Shown piece by piece: positions 58,557-64,000 of a DNA stretch of 64,000 bases. A program made the position numbers and the translations under genes. Origin of the DNA: Sva-07 sp038321235 (lineage in GTDB: Bacteria; Actinomycetota; Acidimicrobiia; Acidimicrobiales; Ilumatobacteraceae); assembly GCA_038321235.1 (NCBI GenBank), contig JBBQEU010000001.1:1-64000 (forward strand). The letters run 5' to 3'. Under the pieces are notes generated by a model, which made no database searches, was not told where the DNA came from, and saw only the letters and a program-made list of their open reading frames with translations. Each line of letters starts with the position of its first letter. Within the stretch, counting starts at the first letter, position 1.

Positions 58557-59387
58557 GTGCTTCGATCGTTGCTGTCCCGCGTGCTCTTCGTCCGAGTGTC
58601 CAGCGGAGCGACCGAACCGCTGGGGGATGACGACCGTGCCGTCATCCTCACCGGCTTCGTTGCACATCGGAGCGGATTGCGGACATCCTCACGGGCCCTC
58701 GCCGACGCGAACAGCTTTGCGTCGACCGCTGCCGATCGACGTGAGAGCTGGAATGTCGACTCCGTCCGGACGCTGCGCGGACGCCTCCGCTGGTTCGCGG
58801 GCGTTCTCCGATTCACTCGGACGAGGCCGATCGTCAGGTTCCTGTGCTGGACGTCGCGCCAGCCATCCCCTCCCGCATACCACCTGTCGCTCTCGCCTGA
58901 GTACGACGCTGCGGTCGAACTCCGATTCGCTTCGCCGCCACCTCCATCGGTGATCGACGAGGTCATCGCCGCCGCGCCCGATGGCATCGACTGGATCGCC
59001 AGCAGCGAACAGGTATTCGTCTACGACACGGAGGACCCCGATGCCTCGTCGATCTTCGTGTGCTTCCTCGTACATCGCCCGCCGACGATCACACGACACG
59101 AGTGCCAGACCTACTGGAAGACCGAACACGCCCAACTGGTGTTACAGAACATGCGCTATCTCAAGTTGACCCAATACCTGCAGGTGCACACGACGGCCGA
59201 ACCGCCGCCGGGATGTCTCGACACGTACGACGGCATCGTCTACGCCCGCAAGCCGTCGACCTGGGCGGTCATCCGCCAGCTCCTCCACATCAACGAGTTC
59301 AGGTTCAACGACACCCTCGTCGTCGACGAGACCCACTTCACGTCAGCGACCCCGGTGCTGCTCATGCAACCGGATCGGACGTGGTGA
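58557..59387 (+). CDS. EthD-domain protein, start uncertain
   Basis: The C-terminal about 130 residues are an EthD-type ferredoxin-like fold: FVCFLVHRPPTITRHECQTY, WKTEHAQLVLQNMRYLKLTQ and the following QVHT. The N-terminal half, between the tRNA and about 58880, has no recognisable domain and is Arg-rich, so the true start may be a later GTG (for example 58947-58952). The frame begins inside the tRNA gene if extended, which is not credible. It ends 10 bases before the next gene. EthD proteins are associated with degradation pathways but have no settled activity. Confidence 0.6.
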   Translation: MLRSLLSRVLFVRVSSGATEPLGDDDRAVILTGFVAHRSGLRTSSRALADANSFASTAADRRESWNVDSVRTLRGRLRWFAGVLRFTRTRPIVRFLCWTSRQPSPPAYHLSLSPEYDAAVELRFASPPPPSVIDEVIAAAPDGIDWIASSEQVFVYDTEDPDASSIFVCFLVHRPPTITRHECQTYWKTEHAQLVLQNMRYLKLTQYLQVHTTAEPPPGCLDTYDGIVYARKPSTWAVIRQLLHINEFRFNDTLVVDETHFTSATPVLLMQPDRTW

Positions 59388-59397
59388 GCGTGGCGTC

Positions 59398-60087
59398 ATG
59401 TTGATCGGCCACTACGGCGCCGCACTCGGCCTGAGATCGGCCAACCCGACACCGCCGCTCTGGGTGCTGTTCATCATCGTCCAGACCGTCGACATCGCGT
59501 TCTTCATTCTCTCACCGCTCGGCATCGAGACGCTCGAGTTCTTCCCAGGGGTGTCGGGGCCGCTCGGAATGGATCTCGTGTCGATCCCCTACACGCACTC
59601 GTTGCTGCTCAACCTCGTGTGCGCCGGTGTGATTCTGGCGATCGGCGTCGGGGTGGGCCACGCCCGCTTCGGGGCGATCATCGCCGCAGCGTTCTTCTCG
59701 CACTGGGCGCTCGACTTCCTCGTGCACCGGCCCGACCTTCCACTCACACCGTCGGAGAACACCAAGGTCGGGCTCGAATGGTGGTCACCGACGCTGCTCG
59801 GCCTGGCGGTCGAGCTGGGTGTCCTGGCGATCGGCGGCATCCTGCTCCACCGGACCCTCACGACCTCACATTCCCGACGTTGGCTCCTGATCTTCCTCTC
59901 CGTCATGGCCGTCATTCAGGTCGGCTACATGTTCCTCCCACCGCTCGAGCCGGCTTGGGTCCTGGCGATTGGAGCGCAGCTGTTGTACGGCGGATTGGCA
60001 GCAGCGGCCTGGTGGTACGAACGCCATGTCGAGGCCCACGCCCACTCAGGTGCCGAGCAGCGTGCGGGCCCGCACGAGGAGCGGTGA
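59398..60087 (+). CDS. Multi-helix membrane protein
   Basis: A 229-aa protein with about six helices. Conserved-looking polar residues are embedded: GHYGAALGLRS at the N-terminus, YTHSLLLNLV, and SHWALDFLVHRPDLPL. This His/Asp pattern recalls YdjM-like membrane-bound metal-dependent hydrolases, but the match is not strong. The last 42 bases overlap the convergent cyclase gene. Possibly cotranscribed with the EthD gene. Confidence 0.7.
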   Translation: MLIGHYGAALGLRSANPTPPLWVLFIIVQTVDIAFFILSPLGIETLEFFPGVSGPLGMDLVSIPYTHSLLLNLVCAGVILAIGVGVGHARFGAIIAAAFFSHWALDFLVHRPDLPLTPSENTKVGLEWWSPTLLGLAVELGVLAIGGILLHRTLTTSHSRRWLLIFLSVMAVIQVGYMFLPPLEPAWVLAIGAQLLYGGLAAAAWWYERHVEAHAHSGAEQRAGPHEER

Positions 60088-63000
60088 ATCGTCGGGTTCC
60101 GCGATGAGCGAATAGGAGGCCGCCAGCTGCTGCGCGGCGACCTCGGCGTGGAGACCGTCAGCGGCCAGGGTTCGACGTTGCGCAGCGAGGTACAGCGCAC
60201 CGGTGTACAGCGATCGGCTGTTCAAGAAGTCGAGGACCGGTTGTGTCGACTCGAACCAGTCGGGCTCCAACTGTCCCATTTGTTCGGCGAGCTCCAGGCG
60301 GAAGGCGCACAGGTGACCGTCGAGCCAGCGTTGTCCGGTGGATTCAGCGACCGCTTGTGCGACCGCTGCGGTGCCGTCGGCGACCTCGAGATGACCGCAT
60401 GACTGTCTTGCCCGCGCCAGGATCCACGCGAAGATCGGCACAGCGAGAACCCGGCCGCCGTGGGCAAGACGGTCCTGGAGATCGTCGAGCCGGGCGAGGC
60501 CGACATCGTCGGGTTCGAGAATGAGGTGTGACGCGACGCTCTGGAGTTCTCCGGTGAGGATCGAGTAACCCAGGTCGTAACGGCGGGCTTGCTCCAGGAA
60601 GCGGTCACTCAACTCGACGAAGTGCTGGATGTCGTCTCGCTGCATCGGGCTCGACGCAGCGACCGTGATGAGGAGCGTCTGGGTCGAGGGACCCAACGTC
60701 GCAGCCTGTTCTGACGCCCGCTCGTGCGCGGCTGCGGCCTCGGCGTACCGACCCAGCGATGCGAACGCCTCGCCTCGAAAAGCATTGATCATCGGGACGA
60801 CGGCGATGCCGAGGCCCCGATTGAAGTCGTCGGTATCGCTCGGGTCAGCCGCCAAGTGGGGCTCGGTCAGCTCGATGCAGTCGAGCGGCCATCCCTCGTA
60901 GAAGTGCAGCATCGTCTCGAGGGCATCCAGCGCGATCCGAACGTCGGGCATCGACCGACCCTTGGCAATCGTCTCGCTGATCGCTGCGGTTCGGCGAGCC
61001 TCGCTGATGTCACGTTGGCACACCGTGGTGGCCAGTACAGCGTTTCCCATCGCACGGTGCCAGTCGAACTCCTGGGCCTCGGTGAGTTCGAGAATGTTCG
61101 ACCACGCCGTTTCGAGTTGCTCGTGGCCAAACCCGTGGAGGTTGGACAAGGCTCCGGCTCGGGCGATCTCGAGCTCGACCTGGCGCGAGCGGTCGGTGGG
61201 ATCAACTGATTCCAATGCCTTGCGGTAAAAGCGTTCCGCCTCCGATGCCGACGCCGTGCGGTTCGCCAACTCAGCGGCGCGCTGCCACCAGACGCTCGCG
61301 TCAGCGTCGTGCCCAGCGGCTTCGAGGTGCTCCGCGACGAGGTCGGGGCGCCGGTCCGCCAGCATTGGATGCCGGTCTGCAATGCCCCTGGCCATCGTGA
61401 GATGTAGCCGGCTTCGGTCACGGCGCAGCATCGAGTCGTAGACCGCGTCGCGCATCAGGCTGTGCTTGAAGACGAACTCGGTCGTCCCAGCGGCCTCGCG
61501 TTCGAAGAACACGCCGTTCTGCACGCCGAGCTCCAGGTCCTCACGCCACTCTGATTCGGGCTGATCGAGCAGCAGTTCGAGATCGGCCACCGAGAATTCC
61601 CGACCGACGATCGAAGCTGCACGCGCCACGGGCCGGACACCGCGAACAGAATCGAGGCGGGCCATCAGGACGTTCTGCACGGTGGCCGGGACCTCGAAGC
61701 CCTCGGGGTTCCGCACCGCAGCGTCGGCGAGCTCCTCGAGGAACAGCGGGACGCCGTCGCCCCGGTCGACGATCGAGTCGACGACACCTGCGTCGAGCGC
61801 GTTCCCCGTGATCGATCGCACCAACGCTTGACTCTGGGCTCGATCCAGCCGGCTGAGGTCCAATCGGGTGACGGAGATCTCGTCGTGGAGCTCGCGGACC
61901 CGCTCGGGCCTCGAGGTGAGCAGCACCAGGAGCGGTTCGCGTAGAGATCGAGATGCCAGGCGCTCCACGAAGTCGAGGGTGGTGGGATCCGCCCAGTGAA
62001 GGTCTTCGATCACAAGCACGGTCGCCTGGCGGCGGGCGAGGGTTGCTATCCAGTCCAGCATGAACTCGAACAGTTCGATTCGCTGCACCGCCGCATCCTC
62101 GTACGGCGGTGACGCTGCGTCCTCGAGGCCGTGCAGGCTCGTCAGCATCCTCACCGCATGGTCCGGATCGAGATCGATGTTGGCCATGTGGGTCTCGATC
62201 GCTGACCGCCGTGCAGCCGCTGTCGCATCGACGCGGAAGCCAAGTCCTCGCGCCTGGAGCTCCGCAATCGGGAACAGCGGTGCCGAGCGAGCGAGGGGCG
62301 TGCACATCGAGTCCAGCCACGAGTGTGCGACATCGACCAACGACTCGCGGAAGGCGTCGACGAGACTGGATTTTCCGACTCCCGCCTCGCCGATGATCTC
62401 GATGATGCCGCCGACGCCGGCCTCCGCACGGATCCAGCAGTCATGCATCAGGTCGATGTCACTCGCTCGGCCGAGCAGTGGGTTGGTGGTCGACCGGCCG
62501 GCTCGTCGTCTCAGCCCACCCACGGCCGTCACGCGGATGATCGATACAGGCTCGGCGAAGCCTTTGAGCTCGCGGGCGCCGAGATCCTCGGTGATGAAGA
62601 TGCCGGCGACGAGCCGGCGCGTCTCGCCGGAGATGACGACGGCGTTGGTCGGCGCGACCGACTCGATGCGGGCCGCCAGATTGGCAGTTCTGCCCATGGC
62701 TTGGGTCGTGCCCGCCACGTGATCGAGCACGACGGGTCCGGTATGAATGCCGACGCGGACCGACAGCTCACGATCGATGGCGAGGCCACCGGTCTCGTTG
62801 AGATCGACGACGGCGCTGAGCATTGACAAGCCAGCGCGCACCGCGCGTTCGGGAGCATCCTCCTGTGCGACCGGGTAGCCGAAGTAGGCGATCAGCCCGT
62901 CGCCCATGTAGCCGCCGACATAGCCACCGAACTCCTCGATGGAGGCGGTTGCCATCTCGAGCGAGGCCCGCATCGCTTCGCTCCAATCCTCCGAGCTGAC

Positions 63001-63297
63001 GATCTCGGAGAGCTCCGTCGATCCAACGGTGTCGAAGAACAACACGGTCAGGTTGCGGATCTCGCCATCGGGAAGTTCGTCCGGCTGGCGTGCCGTCATC
63101 GGCTCCGGCTCGACGGTCGAGTCGATCAGCACCACGACGTCGCCATCGATCCGCGCCACCCCTCGCACGACGAGTTCGTCGATGATCTCAGCGACGAGAT
63201 CATCGTCACCGAGCTCCCTTCGTAGGCCGCGGCGCGACACCCGCCCATGCCGACGCAGGAGTTCCTGTGCGTCATCGACGTGTGTGAAGAAGTCCAC
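60046..63297 (-). CDS. Class III adenylate/guanylate cyclase with AAA ATPase and TPR-like region
   Basis: A 1083-aa signalling protein. The N-terminal about 60 residues form a small helical domain (AQELLRRHGRVSRRGLRREL). The cyclase domain (about 80-245) has metal Asp motifs LFFDTVGSTELS and GGYMGDGLIAYFG and the transition-state motif RTANLAARIESV. A STAND/AAA domain follows with P-loop IGEAGVGKSSLVDAF (about 300) and VLVIEDLHWADPTTLDF. The C-terminal about 450 residues are helical repeats, without a LuxR HTH. GTG 63297 has cggag 6 bases upstream; the open frame reaches 63432. Confidence 0.88.
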   Translation of the reverse strand: MDFFTHVDDAQELLRRHGRVSRRGLRRELGDDDLVAEIIDELVVRGVARIDGDVVVLIDSTVEPEPMTARQPDELPDGEIRNLTVLFFDTVGSTELSEIVSSEDWSEAMRASLEMATASIEEFGGYVGGYMGDGLIAYFGYPVAQEDAPERAVRAGLSMLSAVVDLNETGGLAIDRELSVRVGIHTGPVVLDHVAGTTQAMGRTANLAARIESVAPTNAVVISGETRRLVAGIFITEDLGARELKGFAEPVSIIRVTAVGGLRRRAGRSTTNPLLGRASDIDLMHDCWIRAEAGVGGIIEIIGEAGVGKSSLVDAFRESLVDVAHSWLDSMCTPLARSAPLFPIAELQARGLGFRVDATAAARRSAIETHMANIDLDPDHAVRMLTSLHGLEDAASPPYEDAAVQRIELFEFMLDWIATLARRQATVLVIEDLHWADPTTLDFVERLASRSLREPLLVLLTSRPERVRELHDEISVTRLDLSRLDRAQSQALVRSITGNALDAGVVDSIVDRGDGVPLFLEELADAAVRNPEGFEVPATVQNVLMARLDSVRGVRPVARAASIVGREFSVADLELLLDQPESEWREDLELGVQNGVFFEREAAGTTEFVFKHSLMRDAVYDSMLRRDRSRLHLTMARGIADRHPMLADRRPDLVAEHLEAAGHDADASVWWQRAAELANRTASASEAERFYRKALESVDPTDRSRQVELEIARAGALSNLHGFGHEQLETAWSNILELTEAQEFDWHRAMGNAVLATTVCQRDISEARRTAAISETIAKGRSMPDVRIALDALETMLHFYEGWPLDCIELTEPHLAADPSDTDDFNRGLGIAVVPMINAFRGEAFASLGRYAEAAAAHERASEQAATLGPSTQTLLITVAASSPMQRDDIQHFVELSDRFLEQARRYDLGYSILTGELQSVASHLILEPDDVGLARLDDLQDRLAHGGRVLAVPIFAWILARARQSCGHLEVADGTAAVAQAVAESTGQRWLDGHLCAFRLELAEQMGQLEPDWFESTQPVLDFLNSRSLYTGALYLAAQRRTLAADGLHAEVAAQQLAASYSLIAEPDDSPLLVRARTLLGT

Positions 63298-63487
63298 CGC
63301 GTGCTCCGATCGGCTGCCTGTGCGGACACCGTAGCTGACAGCTCTTCGCTGGAGGGATGGCAGGAGCGTCGGTCGTGCCGTGGCATGGCAGTGACCGGTG
63401 TCTCGTGCGGTGACCCAACCTGCCTGTGGCACTATCTGATGGTTCGGGTGTCGTCAACGCGGCCGACACGAGTCGTCAGGGGGCGAG

Positions 63488-64000
63488 ATGACAACGGTGA
63501 CCCACGTGGTGATGTCGGACCTGCACCTCGGCGCGGGCTACAGCCTGCTGACCGACGCCGACGATCGAGGTGTAGCGCGTCCGACGTCGCCGTCACCCAC
63601 GCTCGTCAGCCTGGCGGCCGGATTCCGTTCACTCCTGCCCCGACTCAGCGGTGAGGAGCGGCCCACGCTGGTCTTGCTCGGCGATGTCTACGACCTCTCG
63701 TTCGCCACGCCGGCGTCAGCGACTGCAGCGTTCCAGCGCTTCATCGAGCAGTTCTGGTCGGAACCGGCCATCTTCGCTGACACGATCATCTACGTCCCCG
63801 GCAACCACGATCATCGCATGTGGCGGCTGATGCGCGACGCCGCGTTCCTGGAGAGCGTGCGGCGAGGCGATCAGGAGCCCGACGAACTCGTCGTGACCGG
63901 GCTCGAAGCCGAGTCGATGGTGGCCTGTGAACTGGCGACCGTGCTCGCGCAGCAGGCCACCGGCAACCCGGGCCTGTCCGTCGTGTCCGGCTATCCGAAC
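63488..64000 (+). CDS. Metallophosphoesterase, N-terminal part (runs off the window)
   Basis: 171 codons are visible. Calcineurin-type motifs are complete: VVMSDLHLGAGY, LVLLGDVYDLSF and YVPGNHDHRMWRL. ATG 63488 follows aggggg by 5 bases. The protein resembles UDP-diacylglucosamine pyrophosphohydrolase-like and other large bacterial phosphoesterases, and the substrate is unknown. The 190 bases between its start and the divergent cyclase start hold no gene I can support and must contain both promoters. Confidence 0.88.
   Translation, partial: MTTVTHVVMSDLHLGAGYSLLTDADDRGVARPTSPSPTLVSLAAGFRSLLPRLSGEERPTLVLLGDVYDLSFATPASATAAFQRFIEQFWSEPAIFADTIIYVPGNHDHRMWRLMRDAAFLESVRRGDQEPDELVVTGLEAESMVACELATVLAQQATGNPGLSVVSGYPN

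Overview
The window is high-GC, densely coded DNA with many 4-base stop/start overlaps. It looks like a chromosomal segment of an actinobacterium, most likely of the Acidimicrobiia (Ilumatobacter-like). This is inferred from a WhiB regulator, a caa3-type oxidase with CtaG, a ClpS-DUF2017 pair, a Rv3679/Rv3680-like ATPase pair, GSI plus GSII glutamine synthetases and an OmpR-type GlnR-like regulator. No phage, transposase, CRISPR array or rRNA was seen.

Layout. 1-4569 (minus): a Tad/Flp pilus operon (prepilin peptidase, SAF/CpaB-like, CpaE/TadZ-like, TadA, TadB, start of TadC). 4654-5431 (minus): DUF2017 and ClpS. 5504-15234 (plus): heme-copper oxidase region: CtaB, then three paralogous subunits that have lost the metal ligands, then a canonical CtaC (with fused cytochrome c), CtaD, CtaE, subunit IV and CtaG. 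15278-17297: SerS, PdxH. 17548-19262: two-component system. 19251-22663: poly-gamma-glutamate hydrolase-like protein, oligoribonuclease, quinone oxidoreductase, glycosyltransferase. 22818-23627: leader ORF, strong intrinsic terminator and a WhiB7-like gene, arranged like an antibiotic-responsive attenuator. 23786-25263: TlpA/CcdA thiol-redox pair. 25254-31934: CoA-transferase, Nudix, an Fe-S group (Mrp, SufR-like regulator, ErpA), RidA, Tag and a small membrane peptide. 32016-35605: PLP decarboxylase, 8-oxoguanine deaminase, SGNH lipoprotein. 35623-38763 (minus): GSII, GSI and GlnR-like regulator. 38958-45824: penicillin-acylase lipoprotein, NadE, YibE/F, CoA-type Nudix, dUTPase. 45872-49984 (minus): a four-gene TelA / solute-binding-VWA operon. 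50065-54459: M14-like peptidase, small MT0933-type protein, SelA-SelB. 54461-58416: NfeD-like protein diverging from the ArsA/Get3-like pair and a receiver protein. 58432-64000: tRNA-Pro(CGG), EthD-like and membrane proteins, a 1083-aa cyclase/AAA protein and the start of a metallophosphoesterase.

Most notable observations: (i) a second, complete but apparently redox-dead oxidase subunit set in the same operon as the working oxidase: all six haem/copper histidines and the CuB-linked tyrosine are replaced, and partner subunits III and IV/cupredoxin are degenerate too; (ii) a leader-ORF plus terminator in front of whiB7, with an 8-nt anti-terminator complement inside the leader; (iii) dispersed palindromes sharing a GTCAGAC core, each placed on or at the stop codon of a gene; (iv) a TelA-VWA envelope operon.

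All functional names rest on motifs and remembered families; no database search was run.
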